DNA of 64,000 bases, taken from the NCBI RefSeq assembly GCF_021545335.1, contig NZ_CP089312.1, positions 6,944,001 to 7,008,000 on the forward strand. The letters run 5' to 3'. Below the pieces are notes generated by a model that was not told the DNA's origin, did not search any database, and worked only from the letters and a program-made list of their open reading frames with translations. Shown piece after piece: positions 42,149 through 51,572 of this stretch (its first letter is position 1; each line of letters opens with the position of its first letter). The position numbers were made by a program, and so were the translations under genes. The stretch is from Streptomyces sp. GQFP. GTDB lineage: Bacteria; Actinomycetota; Actinomycetes; Streptomycetales; Streptomycetaceae.

Positions 42149-42730
42149 TCAGCCGGTCTTGTGGCTCCACCGCGGGCCGACGTGGTCCCACTCCCTGCCC
42201 CACCGGTCGACACGCCGCCGGTCGAGCCGCCATCGTGCGGCGGCTCCGGCGCCGAAGGCGATCCCGGCGAGGGCCAGTGCGGCCGCCGCACCGAGGATGC
42301 CCGCCTCGACGGCCGCGTCCGTGGGAGGTATCGGCTCGGTGGTGAGTTCGCCGCGGTCGTCCTGCCAGACGACGAGCCCGGATCCGGCCGCCAGCCCCGC
42401 GCGCACCAGTGTCTCGCCGGTGCGGGTGGCGCCGTCGGGGGCCGTCCAGCGGACCTTCGCCACCGACTGTCCGCTCGCTCCCCTGACCGCCGAAACGGCC
42501 GGTGGGACGTCGGCGAGCAGCACGGCTCGGACGGAACGGCGCTCGGCGCGCTGCGCGGCGAACACCTCGTCGGCGGCGTGGGCCGTCACCAGGCCGGCGA
42601 CCGTGCCCCCCATCGCGATGACCGCCCACACGGCCAGCACGATCCAGGCCTCGACGATGTCGTCGTGCCGTCGCAACGGGTTGCTCCGCCACCGCCAGAA
42701 CCGCTTCCGCGTACACCTGCTGCCGTGCAT
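42149..42730 (-). CDS. Rv1733c-family two-helix membrane protein
   Basis: 193 residues from ATG 42730 (AGGAGGAGGT upstream). A basic start (RKRFWRWRSNPLRRHDDIVE) leads into helix 1 (AWIVLAVWAVIAMGGTVAGLV). A loop of about 80 residues follows, with SVAKVRWTAPDGATRTGETL and WQDDRGELTTEPI, then helix 2 (EAGILGAAAALALAGIAFGAG) and a basic tail (WRLDRRRVDRWGREWDHVGP). The NPLRR...EAWI start and W-WEREW end are the pattern of the Rv1733c family, whose mycobacterial founder is a DosR-induced latency antigen. Function unknown. Paralogue at 56448. A GGGACGTTCAGCCC box lies upstream. Confidence 0.8.
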   Translation of the reverse strand: MHGSRCTRKRFWRWRSNPLRRHDDIVEAWIVLAVWAVIAMGGTVAGLVTAHAADEVFAAQRAERRSVRAVLLADVPPAVSAVRGASGQSVAKVRWTAPDGATRTGETLVRAGLAAGSGLVVWQDDRGELTTEPIPPTDAAVEAGILGAAAALALAGIAFGAGAAARWRLDRRRVDRWGREWDHVGPRWSHKTG

Positions 42731-42851
42731 CGGTCCGCACCTCCTCCTGAAGTTCGTGACATTCCCGAAGGTGACAGCCGGAGGAGGGACGGGACATGGG
42801 CCCACCGGGCGGAGCCGGTGGGCCGGTCGGGGTCAACTCGCCATCGAAGAA

Positions 42852-42865
42852 GGGACGTTCAGCCC
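42852..42865 (-). promoter_or_regulatory. DosR/OsdR-like box, GGGACGTTCAGCCC
   Basis: Half-site GGGAC as in the mycobacterial DosR box. 121 bp upstream of the Rv1733c-like gene, within a 318-bp divergent region. Confidence 0.5.
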
Positions 42866-42957
42866 TGAACCGAGAGGGCGGGTGGGTGCCTCAAGGCCGG
42901 GAGGCTGTCACGGACCCGGTCGGGTCGGGGTTCCGGAGGCTTCCTGGCCCCGGGTGC

Positions 42958-42971
42958 GGGACCATCGGCCC
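42958..42971 (+). promoter_or_regulatory. DosR/OsdR-like box, GGGACCATCGGCCC
   Basis: 77 bp upstream of the Acg-type nitroreductase gene; second box of the divergent region. Confidence 0.5.
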
Positions 42972-43048
42972 TGACCCTGCCCGGGTGGGTGGGTCCACGC
43001 TCGGAGGACAGCATCGGCCGTTCGGATCCGGTGCGCGAGGAGGGCGTC

Positions 43049-44050
43049 ATGACGAGCACATTCCTGGACGCCGCGATCCTGGAGACCTGCGTCTCGGCGG
43101 CGGTCGCCGCGCCTTCGATCCACAACACGCAGCCGTGGCGGTTCCGGCTGGATCCCGCCACGGTCACCTTCCAGGTGTTCGCCGCTCCCGAGCGAGGCCT
43201 GAGGCACACCGATCCGACAGGCCGGGCGCTGCACCTGTCGGCGGGGGCATGTGTCTTCAACCTGCGGGTCGCGCTGGCCCACTTCGGCTGGGCGCCCGTG
43301 ACGCGGCTGCTGCCCTGCCCGGAGAACCCCGGCCTGTTCGCCACCGTTCGTCCGACAGAGCCCGGTGACCCGCATCAGGGGCGGCAGAGCCTCGACCTCT
43401 ACGCGGCCATCTGGCGCAGGCACAGCAGCCGGTTCCCCTTCTGCGGCATGCCGGTTCTCCCGGACCTGCGCGCGGAACTCGGCGCGGCGGCCCGTGCGGA
43501 GGGTGCCCGGCTCACCTTCGCCGAGGCCACCGAGACGGACCGTCTCCTTCGGCTGACCGCGGAGGCCGAGCAGCGCAATCGTCTCGACGCCGACCGGGCG
43601 GCGGAGGGCCGCCGCTGGGTGAACCACGAGCTGGACCCGGCCCGCGATGTGGGCGTGCCGCGGAAGGCGCTCGGCCCGCAGGACGCCCGCGAACACCTCC
43701 CCGTGCGTGATTTCACCGCACAGCGCCATCCCGAGCGGCTCGTCGCCCAGCCCTTCGAGAAGGACCCGGTCATCGCCGTGCTGGCCACCGAGCACGACCG
43801 CCGTGCCGACTGGCTGCGCGCCGGGCAGGCGCTCCAGCACGTCTGGCTCCTCGCGACGGCCCAAGGTCTGCGCGTGTCTCTGCTGCATCAGGCGCTGGAG
43901 TGGCCCGACCTGCGCGAATCGCTGAGCCCTGTGCCCGGCCAGACCGGTCACGCGCAGCTGCTCATGCGTTTCGGACACGGTCCGCAGGGCGCTGTCACTC
44001 CTCGGCGCGCCCCGGGTCCGGTGTTCGGGGAGGAGCGGCCGAACGGGTAG
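43049..44050 (+). CDS. Acg-family nitroreductase-like protein
   Basis: 333 residues from ATG 43049 (GAGGAGG upstream). Two half-nitroreductase modules: AVAAPSIHNTQPWRFRLD near the start is the FMN-binding signature of the Acg (Rv2032) group. LATEHDRRADWLRAGQALQH and LLATAQGLRVSLLHQALEW lie in the second half. Rv2032 is among the most strongly DosR-induced mycobacterial genes; the family may store or sequester flavin rather than reduce substrates. The box at 42958 lies 77 bp upstream. Convergent with the STAS gene. Confidence 0.85.
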   Translation: MTSTFLDAAILETCVSAAVAAPSIHNTQPWRFRLDPATVTFQVFAAPERGLRHTDPTGRALHLSAGACVFNLRVALAHFGWAPVTRLLPCPENPGLFATVRPTEPGDPHQGRQSLDLYAAIWRRHSSRFPFCGMPVLPDLRAELGAAARAEGARLTFAEATETDRLLRLTAEAEQRNRLDADRAAEGRRWVNHELDPARDVGVPRKALGPQDAREHLPVRDFTAQRHPERLVAQPFEKDPVIAVLATEHDRRADWLRAGQALQHVWLLATAQGLRVSLLHQALEWPDLRESLSPVPGQTGHAQLLMRFGHGPQGAVTPRRAPGPVFGEERPNG

Positions 44051-44056
44051 GCCCGG

Positions 44057-44428
44057 TCAGCCCGTCGCTGTCGTGAGCGTCGGCCCCTCGGGCAGGTGAG
44101 GGTGCACTTCGAAGACGCCGGACAGACCGGCATGACGGAGCACCCGCAGGAAACGGCCGCTGTCGGAGACCAGCCGCAGCCGGCCCTGCCGTGCCAGGGT
44201 CCGGTTCCGCGCCCGGCACAGGACGCCCAGGCCGGCACAGTCGATGAAGGACACGCGGCGGAGATCGAGTATCAGATCGGGTTGGCCGTGTGCGGTCAGT
44301 GTGTCGAGGCGTGCCGAAAGAGACGGCACCATGGCGAGGTCGACCTCGCCACGCAGTTCCAGGACGGTCGCCCTGCGGGCGGGTCGTTCCGTGGGGTGCG
44401 GTACGGATCTGGTGCGGGTCTTGGACAT
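44057..44428 (-). CDS. STAS-domain anti-sigma factor antagonist-like protein
   Basis: 123 residues; ATG 44428 chosen although no ribosome-binding site is clear. The STAS fold runs ATVLELRGEVDLAMVPSLSA, LILDLRRVSFIDCAGLGVLC, then RQGRLRLVSDSGRFLRVLRH. In classical antagonists the phosphorylated residue sits in a D-S/T-S-G motif; here it is DCAG, so regulation by phosphorylation is doubtful. A perfect DosR-like box lies 36 bp upstream, so expression under hypoxia is likely. It may antagonise one of the anti-sigma kinases encoded elsewhere. Confidence 0.8.
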   Translation of the reverse strand: MSKTRTRSVPHPTERPARRATVLELRGEVDLAMVPSLSARLDTLTAHGQPDLILDLRRVSFIDCAGLGVLCRARNRTLARQGRLRLVSDSGRFLRVLRHAGLSGVFEVHPHLPEGPTLTTATG

Positions 44429-44464
44429 GGTGAGAGAAAAGCGTGTTCGGTGACACGAACGGAA

Positions 44465-44478
44465 GGGCCGGTCGGCCC
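44465..44478. promoter_or_regulatory. DosR/OsdR-like box, perfect palindrome GGGCCGGTCGGCCC
   Basis: 36 bp upstream of the STAS gene (minus) and 232 bp upstream of the dehydrogenase at 44711 (plus). Imperfect half-sites continue to the right in this 280-bp gap (for example CCCGAACGGCG near 44492), which otherwise holds no gene. Confidence 0.6.
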
Positions 44479-44710
44479 CTGTGGCCCCGGCCCGAACGGC
44501 GTTTCGAGACACGCTCGTGGCCGAGCGAAGACCCCGAACGGCCGGGTGATGGGTACCGACTGGCCCAAGCGAGGCCCACGGGCGCGGGACAAGCTGGATC
44601 TGCGGGGCAATCCCGGCATCGGTCGCGCGACGCTCGGCCCTACCGGCCGTCGCCGAACCGCCGGGACCCGAGACCGAGACCCGCAGGAGAACACGAGGGA
44701 GAGGTGCGTC

Positions 44711-45778
44711 ATGAAGGGCTTCGTCTTCCACGGCCCCGGACAGTCCGCCTGGGAGGAGGTTCCGGATCCCGGCATCAAGGAACCCACCGACGCGATCGTG
44801 CGGGTCGACACCGTCACCATCTGCGGGACGGACCTGCACATCCTCAAGGGCGACGTACCCGAGGTGAGCCCGGGCACGGTGCTCGGGCACGAGGCGGTCG
44901 GCGAGATCGTCGAGGTCGGCAGCGACGTGCGCACCGTGCGGCCGGGAGACCGGGTCCTGGTCTCCTGCATCAGCGCCTGTGGGCGGTGCCGCTACTGCAG
45001 GGAGGGCGCGTACGGGCAGTGCAGGGGCGGCGGAGGCTGGATCCTCGGCCATCTGATCGACGGCACCCAGGCCGAGTACGTCCGGGTCCCGTACGCCGAC
45101 CTGTCCGTGCACGCACTGCCCAGCGCGGTGGACAGCAAGGACGCCGTAATGCTCGCCGACATCTTCCCGACCTCCTACGAGGTGGGTGTGCTCAACGGGC
45201 GGGTACGGCCCGGAGACACCGTCGCCGTCGTCGGCGCCGGTCCCATCGGACTGGCGGCGATCGCCACGGCCCGGCTGTTCTCGCCCGAGCGGATCGTCGC
45301 CGTCGACCTGGCCGCCACCCGGCTGGAGGCGGCCAAGCGGCTCGGCGCCGATGCCGTGGCCGACGCCCGTGAAACCCCGGAGCAGCTGATCGCCGACCTC
45401 ACGGACGGACTCGGCGCGGATGTCGTCATCGAGGCGGTGGGCGTGCCGGAGAGCTTCGAACTGTGCACACGCATGGTGCGTCCCGGAGGACATGTGGCCA
45501 ACGTGGGCGTGCACGGCAAGCCCGCGACCCTGCACCTCGAAGACCTGTGGATCAAGAACGTGACCATCACGACCGGGCTTGTCGACACCTATTCGACGCC
45601 CACGCTGTTGCGGATGGCGGCGGCCGGCCGGCTGCCCACCGCGGAGATGGTCACCCACACCTTCCCGCTCGACCGCATGGAGGAGGCATACGACGTTTTC
45701 TCCCGGGCCGCCGACACCGGCGCGCTCAAGGTCGTGCTCGGCGGGCCGCAGCACGAGGTCGCCGTCCGTGCGGCCTGA
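44711..45778 (+). CDS. zinc-dependent medium-chain alcohol dehydrogenase
   Basis: 355 residues from ATG 44711 (GAGGGAGAGG upstream). Catalytic zinc ligands are in VTICGTDLHIL and VLGHEAVGEIVEVG. The structural zinc motif is CGRCRYCREGAYGQC. The cofactor motif is VGAGPIGLAAIATA. PYADLSVHALPSAVDSKDAV is typical of the subgroup that includes secondary-alcohol and formaldehyde-type dehydrogenases. It differs clearly from the two AdhP-like paralogues. The following PNPOx-type gene starts 19 bp after its stop and may be co-transcribed. Confidence 0.85.
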   Translation: MKGFVFHGPGQSAWEEVPDPGIKEPTDAIVRVDTVTICGTDLHILKGDVPEVSPGTVLGHEAVGEIVEVGSDVRTVRPGDRVLVSCISACGRCRYCREGAYGQCRGGGGWILGHLIDGTQAEYVRVPYADLSVHALPSAVDSKDAVMLADIFPTSYEVGVLNGRVRPGDTVAVVGAGPIGLAAIATARLFSPERIVAVDLAATRLEAAKRLGADAVADARETPEQLIADLTDGLGADVVIEAVGVPESFELCTRMVRPGGHVANVGVHGKPATLHLEDLWIKNVTITTGLVDTYSTPTLLRMAAAGRLPTAEMVTHTFPLDRMEEAYDVFSRAADTGALKVVLGGPQHEVAVRAA

Positions 45779-45797
45779 CGAGAGGAAGCGATGGGCC

Positions 45798-46472
45798 ATG
45801 GCCGAACAGGTGGAACCGAGCGGGGTGGAGGGACACCCGAAGAGTGACCTCGGACGTCGCCTTACCCGGCGACGTGAGGAACTCGGGCTGTCCCGAGGGG
45901 AAACGGCCGAACGAGCGGGCATGGCACCCGGCTACCTCCAGTACCTGGAGGAACAGCCCGCCACGGCACCGGGAACGAGCGCCCTGCGCAGGTTGGCCGG
46001 GGCCCTGCACACCACCGTGCGGGACCTTGTCGGCGGCGCCGTGGATCTGCCGCCGGGCCCCGGGCGGGCGAGCCCGCTCCCCGAGTTCACCGAACTGAGC
46101 AAACAGGAGTGCCGGGCCCTGCTCGCCACGCACGGCGTGGGCAGGGTCGCGGTGCCCACCGTGTCGGGGCCGGTCATCGTCCCCGTCAACTACAGCGTGG
46201 TCGAGGGCGCGGTCGTCTTCCGTACCGCCGCCGGCACCACGCCCGCGCAGGCGGCCGGCTGTCAGGTCGCCTTCGAGGTCGACCGCATCGACGAGGCGTT
46301 CAGCCAGGGCTGGAGCGTTCTGGTGCGCGGCCACGCGCGGACCGTGACGGACCCCGACGACGTACGGCACCTCACGGAGCGCGCGTACAGCCTGCCCTGG
46401 GCCGGCGGCGAACGTGACGTGTGGGTGCGTATCGACCCGCTCGCCCTCACCGGGCGCCGGATCACGGCGTGA
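45798..46472 (+). CDS. XRE-type HTH fused to PNPOx-like split-barrel domain
   Basis: 224 residues from ATG 45798. Residues about 15-75 form a Cro/CI helix-turn-helix: LGRRLTRRREELGLSRGETA, then AGMAPGYLQYLEEQP. Residues about 95-224 form a pyridoxamine-phosphate-oxidase-like split barrel (LATHGVGRVAVPTVSGPVIV, ending WVRIDPLALTGRRI), which commonly binds FMN or F420. The fusion suggests a flavin-sensing regulator. It shares the barrel with the next gene, and such pairs occur in dormancy loci. Confidence 0.85.
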   Translation: MAEQVEPSGVEGHPKSDLGRRLTRRREELGLSRGETAERAGMAPGYLQYLEEQPATAPGTSALRRLAGALHTTVRDLVGGAVDLPPGPGRASPLPEFTELSKQECRALLATHGVGRVAVPTVSGPVIVPVNYSVVEGAVVFRTAAGTTPAQAAGCQVAFEVDRIDEAFSQGWSVLVRGHARTVTDPDDVRHLTERAYSLPWAGGERDVWVRIDPLALTGRRITA

Positions 46473-46487
46473 CGGCGGTTGTTCCTC

Positions 46488-46931
46488 ATGTATGCGAACG
46501 ACGGCTTCCGCGAACTCGGGCGGCAGGAGTGTCTGCGGCTGCTGGCGAAGGTGCCGGTCGGCCGTATCGTCCACACGCGCCAGGCCCTGCCCGCGGTTCT
46601 GCCGGTCAACTTCGGCCTGGACGACGACGGTTCGGTGCTGCTGCGTACTTCGGCGGCCTCGGAGCTGGTGCGGGCGATCGACGGGACGGTGGTCGCCTTC
46701 GAGGCCGACGAGGTCGACGCGGCCACCCACTCCGGCTGGAGTGTCGTCGTCACCGGCAAGGCGACGGTGGTGACCGACCCCGCCGAGCAGGAGCGGCTGG
46801 CCCGGACCGGCCCGTGCTCCTGGGTGCCCTCGCCCGAGGAGGTCTTCGTCCGCATCGAGCCCGAGCTGGTGACCGGCCGGGAGTTGGCCGGCGGGCGCAC
46901 CATGTACGGCGTGGTTCTTCCGGCGTCTTGA
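46488..46931 (+). CDS. PNPOx-like flavin/F420-binding split-barrel protein
   Basis: 147 residues from ATG 46488; a TTG at 46479 is the alternative, and the ribosome-binding site is weak. RELGRQECLRLLAKVPVGRI begins the fold, with AVLPVNFGLDDDGSVLLRT and WSVVVTGKATVVTDPAEQER as the barrel core, ending VFVRIEPELVTGRELAG. It is the stand-alone counterpart of the preceding barrel domain and starts 15 bp after it. Mycobacterial DosR regulons contain related FDOR proteins. The activity is unknown. Confidence 0.8.
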   Translation: MYANDGFRELGRQECLRLLAKVPVGRIVHTRQALPAVLPVNFGLDDDGSVLLRTSAASELVRAIDGTVVAFEADEVDAATHSGWSVVVTGKATVVTDPAEQERLARTGPCSWVPSPEEVFVRIEPELVTGRELAGGRTMYGVVLPAS

Positions 46932-46949
46932 CGGACCGTCACCGACATG

Positions 46950-46986
46950 GACCCGAACGGCCCCGCGACAAGGGGCCGTTCGGCGT
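46950..46986. promoter_or_regulatory. two DosR/OsdR-like boxes forming a hairpin
   Basis: GACCCGAACGGCCC (46950-46963) and GGGCCGTTCGGCGT (46973-46986). Together they give exact 11-bp arms (CGAACGGCCCC and its complement) around a 7-nt loop. The near edge is 93 bp upstream of the USP at 47080. It could also terminate the upstream transcript. Confidence 0.5.
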
Positions 46987-47079
46987 TGCGTCGGGTCCTG
47001 GCGGGCCCTGCCCCCGGTGTCCGCGGAGGGCGAGTGTGGACTGCGAAGCCGCCGCGACACCCGAAGGGAAGCGGGAGCC

Positions 47080-47910
47080 ATGACTCTCCAGCACGTGGTC
47101 GTAGGAACGGACGGTTCGCTGGTCGCCGTACGGGCGTTGGACTGGGCCTCGGACGAGGCGGTGCGCCGTGGAGCCGGCCTGCGCGTCGTGTACGCCGTGC
47201 CGGACCGGGACGAGGCCGGACCCGTGCTGAGGGCCGAGGCGTCACGGGTGAGTGAGCGGCACCCAGGTCTGCCGGTTGTGACAGCGGCGGCTGAGGGCGG
47301 CACCGTGCGGGCGCTGGTACGTGAGAGCGAACACGCGGTCCTGACCGTTGTGGGCACACGCGGCTTCGGCGGGCTCACCGGCCTGTTGTTCGGCTCGGTG
47401 AGCCTGCGGCTGGCCGCGCAGGTGCGGGGCCCGCTGCTGGTCGTACGCGGGGACCATCCGTGCGACGACGGCAAGGACGTGCTGCTCGGTTTGGAGAGCG
47501 ACGCGGACGCGGATGCGGCCGCCTACGCCTTCCAGGAGGCCGAGCGGCGCGGTGCCCGGCTGCGTGTCCTGCACTCCTGGACCCACCTGCAGGAGACCCC
47601 CGAACTGCCGTCGCTCGTGCCCGCGACGAGCCCGGGACAGGAGCGGCTCGCCCGGCACGGCCGCGCCGAGGAGGCCGTTCCGCGCTTCGCCCTGACCCGG
47701 CTGCGGGAGCAGCACCCCGGTGTCGACGTCGAGACGCGCACGGTCCGTGCCAGCGCGGCGCGCTCACTGCTGGAGGCCACGCGGGAGGCCGCGGTCGTCG
47801 TGATCGGTGCGCACCGGCATGGTGGGCCGGGAACGCGGTTGGGACCGGTCGCGCACACCTTGTTGCACCGATCCCATTGCCCCGTGGTTGCCGTACCCGG
47901 CAGCGGCTGA
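47080..47910 (+). CDS. tandem universal stress protein
   Basis: 276 residues from ATG 47080 with GGGAG upstream. Domain 1 has VVVGTDGSLVAVRALDWASD and the full ATP motif GTRGFGGLTGLLFGSVS. Domain 2 has LLGLESDADADAAAYAFQEA and ends LLHRSHCPVVAVPGSG, without a complete glycine loop. Its closest paralogue in the window is at 24344. Single-gene unit behind a double box. Confidence 0.85.
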   Translation: MTLQHVVVGTDGSLVAVRALDWASDEAVRRGAGLRVVYAVPDRDEAGPVLRAEASRVSERHPGLPVVTAAAEGGTVRALVRESEHAVLTVVGTRGFGGLTGLLFGSVSLRLAAQVRGPLLVVRGDHPCDDGKDVLLGLESDADADAAAYAFQEAERRGARLRVLHSWTHLQETPELPSLVPATSPGQERLARHGRAEEAVPRFALTRLREQHPGVDVETRTVRASAARSLLEATREAAVVVIGAHRHGGPGTRLGPVAHTLLHRSHCPVVAVPGSG

Positions 47911-48000
47911 CAGGACGGCGACCGCCCGTCCGGCTGCGATGAGGACGGCGACGCCGGTGCGGTCGGGCCGGACCGCGTGCCCGTTCCGGCATCGGCCGTG

Positions 48001-48026
48001 CGCCTCCCAGCAGCTGCTGGGAGGCG
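48001..48026. terminator. 26-bp perfect palindrome after the USP gene
   Basis: CGCCTCCCAGCAG and CTGCTGGGAGGCG meet with no loop, 90 bp after the USP stop in a 323-bp gap. It may be a terminator or a protein-binding palindrome. Confidence 0.45.
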
Positions 48027-48146
48027 CCGAGGAGCAGTGCCTCCAAGAGGGAGGAGGCAGGGCGGGGGACGTCGGGAAGAGGATTTCCGGCGCGGTCCCA
48101 CCGTCCGCTCATGACCCTCGGCCGGGTCCGAGGGGCCCTGGCACCG

Positions 48147-48160
48147 GGGCCGTTCGGCCT
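48147..48160 (+). promoter_or_regulatory. DosR/OsdR-like box, GGGCCGTTCGGCCT
   Basis: One mismatch from the palindrome; 73 bp upstream of the GAF-domain regulator gene. Confidence 0.55.
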
Positions 48161-48233
48161 CTGTGGCCGGATCGGGCGCACGGCTGAGGCTGGTGCGACC
48201 GGATCGGCCGGGGTGAGGGACGAGGGACGTGCC

Positions 48234-49568
48234 ATGGACGCTTCCACCGCCGTTTCGACGGACGCGCTGCGGGCGGCGCACGAGCGGTTCATGACCGCGC
48301 GAGGCGTGCCGCCGGGGCTGCGGAGTCTGGTGACCGACTCGTGGCGCAGGTGCGCCGCGTCCGGCGTGCCCCCGGACGGCAGTCGGCTGCCGCCCCTGCG
48401 CAAGAGCCTGGAGGAACTGTCCGCGTACCGGCGTACGCATCCGCTGGCCGAGGTGCTGCCCCTGTTCCGGGACCTGCTCGGCGCCGGTGCCGCCGACGAC
48501 GGGCATGTCTTCGCGGTCGGCGACGCCGACGGGACTCTGCTGTGGGTCGAGGGCGACGCGGCGGCCGTGCGCCGGGCCGAGCGGATGCACTTCGTCGAGG
48601 GCGCCCTGTGGTCCGAGGCGCAGGCCGGGACGAACGCGCCCGGAACCGCGCTGCAGGTGGGGCGGCCCGTCCAGGTCGTGACCGGCGAGCACTACAGCTC
48701 CGCCGCGCACGGCTGGTCGTGCGCCGCGGCCCCTGTTCACGACCCCGGGTCCGGCCGGGTGCTCGGCGTGGTCGACCTCTCCGGCGGCGCCACCATCGCC
48801 ACACCCCCCGCCCTGGCCGCCGTACGGGCCGCCGCGCTGGCGGCCGAGGCGGTGCTCGCCCGTGCCATGACCCCGTCGGGGCCCCTGCTCGGCCCCGACG
48901 GGCGGGTGCTGTACGCGGGTGCCGACGGACAGGCCGGTGGCGCACGGCTGTCCGCGCTGGGCCGCGACAGCGCACTGCTGGAATGCGGCGGACGTGTCCA
49001 CCGGCTGAGCCCGCGCCACAGCGAGATCGTGGTGGCGCTTGCTCTGGAGGGACGAGGCGTCCCCGGCGACCGGCTCGCGGTGGACTTGTCGGAGCGGGAG
49101 GTGCCCCCTTCGACGCTGCGGGCCGAGCTGACCAGGCTGCGCGCGGTGCTCGGCCCCACTGTCCTCGGATCGCGTCCCTACGCGCTGCTGTGCCCGGTAC
49201 GCACCGACTTCGGTGACGTGGCCGCACTGCTTGCCGAAGGGCGGGTGGCCGAGGCGCTGGAGCGCTACGAGGGTCCGCTGCTGCCACGTTCCGAGGCGCC
49301 GGCCGTGCTGGAGCAACGGCGGTCCCTGGAGCAGCAGTTGCGCGGTGCCGTCCTGGCCGGCGGTGACGCGGCGCTGCTCCGACGCTGGGTGACCTCGGCC
49401 TGGGGGGCCGATGACGGCGCCGCCTGGCTGGCGCTCGCCCATCTCCTGCCCGGCGGTTCGGCCCAGCGTGCCGCCGCGGCGGCACGCGCCCATGCGCTGG
49501 CCCCGGCGAGGGCCGTCCCGCCGCAGGTCGCACGGCATGCAGCGGTGTTGCAGCGTGCCCGTTCCTAA
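48234..49568 (+). CDS. GAF-domain transcriptional regulator of aldehyde dehydrogenase
   Basis: 444 residues from ATG 48234 (GAGGGACG upstream). The N-terminus resembles AcoR-type activators: LRSLVTDSWRRCAASGVPPD, then a GAF domain (about 80-205) with GALWSEAQAGTNAPGTALQV and YSSAAHGWSCAAAPVHD. There is no AAA+ domain. The C-terminal half has a winged-helix-like segment (RLSPRHSEIVVALALEGRGV to ELTRLRAVLGPTVLG) suited to DNA binding. It lies 46 bp upstream of the aldehyde dehydrogenase gene, which it probably controls. Its own box ties it to the dormancy set. Confidence 0.8.
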   Translation: MDASTAVSTDALRAAHERFMTARGVPPGLRSLVTDSWRRCAASGVPPDGSRLPPLRKSLEELSAYRRTHPLAEVLPLFRDLLGAGAADDGHVFAVGDADGTLLWVEGDAAAVRRAERMHFVEGALWSEAQAGTNAPGTALQVGRPVQVVTGEHYSSAAHGWSCAAAPVHDPGSGRVLGVVDLSGGATIATPPALAAVRAAALAAEAVLARAMTPSGPLLGPDGRVLYAGADGQAGGARLSALGRDSALLECGGRVHRLSPRHSEIVVALALEGRGVPGDRLAVDLSEREVPPSTLRAELTRLRAVLGPTVLGSRPYALLCPVRTDFGDVAALLAEGRVAEALERYEGPLLPRSEAPAVLEQRRSLEQQLRGAVLAGGDAALLRRWVTSAWGADDGAAWLALAHLLPGGSAQRAAAAARAHALAPARAVPPQVARHAAVLQRARS

Positions 49569-49614
49569 CGTGTTGAGCATCACCCCGAACATCGTGTCCG
49601 GAAAGGGGACGATC

Positions 49615-51135
<1,521 letters not shown>

Positions 51136-51164
51136 GGACGAGCCTGCCCAAGGAGGGCAGTGAC

Positions 51165-51533
51165 ATGTCTGTGCACGTCGAGAACGGCAATGCCGGGCGC
51201 GTCACCGCCACCGGGGCGGCGCACCGGGCCATCGCGGCCCTGCGCGCCGCCCACGGGGGACCGGTGATGTTCGTCCAGTCGGGCGGCTGCTGCGACGGCA
51301 GCGACCCGATGTGCTTCCCCGGCGGTGAATTCGCCCTCGGTGAGGGCGACATGCTGCTCGGCGTCCTGGACGGCTGCACCTTCCACATCGACGCCGACCT
51401 GTACGAGGCGCTCGGCCGCCCGCGCTTCGTCCTGGATGTCGAACCCGGCACCCCGGGCGGCTTCTCGCTGGCGGCGGGGGACGGGCTGCGGTTCGTCACC
51501 CGGGTCAGGGAACCCCAGCACAGGGCCAGTTGA
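51165..51533 (+). CDS. DUF779 protein
   Basis: 122 residues from ATG 51165 (AAGGAGGG upstream), 29 bp after the aldehyde dehydrogenase gene. Core MFVQSGGCCDGSDPMCFPGG with three Cys and GDMLLGVLDGCTFHIDADLY with another is the DUF779 signature. The family is nearly always encoded beside ExaC-type aldehyde dehydrogenases, suggesting an accessory role, possibly metal or thiol based. No reaction is known. Confidence 0.9.
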   Translation: MSVHVENGNAGRVTATGAAHRAIAALRAAHGGPVMFVQSGGCCDGSDPMCFPGGEFALGEGDMLLGVLDGCTFHIDADLYEALGRPRFVLDVEPGTPGGFSLAAGDGLRFVTRVREPQHRAS

Positions 51534-51572
51534 TCAACGTATCCCGGCACACGGCCGGTTGAGGAGCAGATC

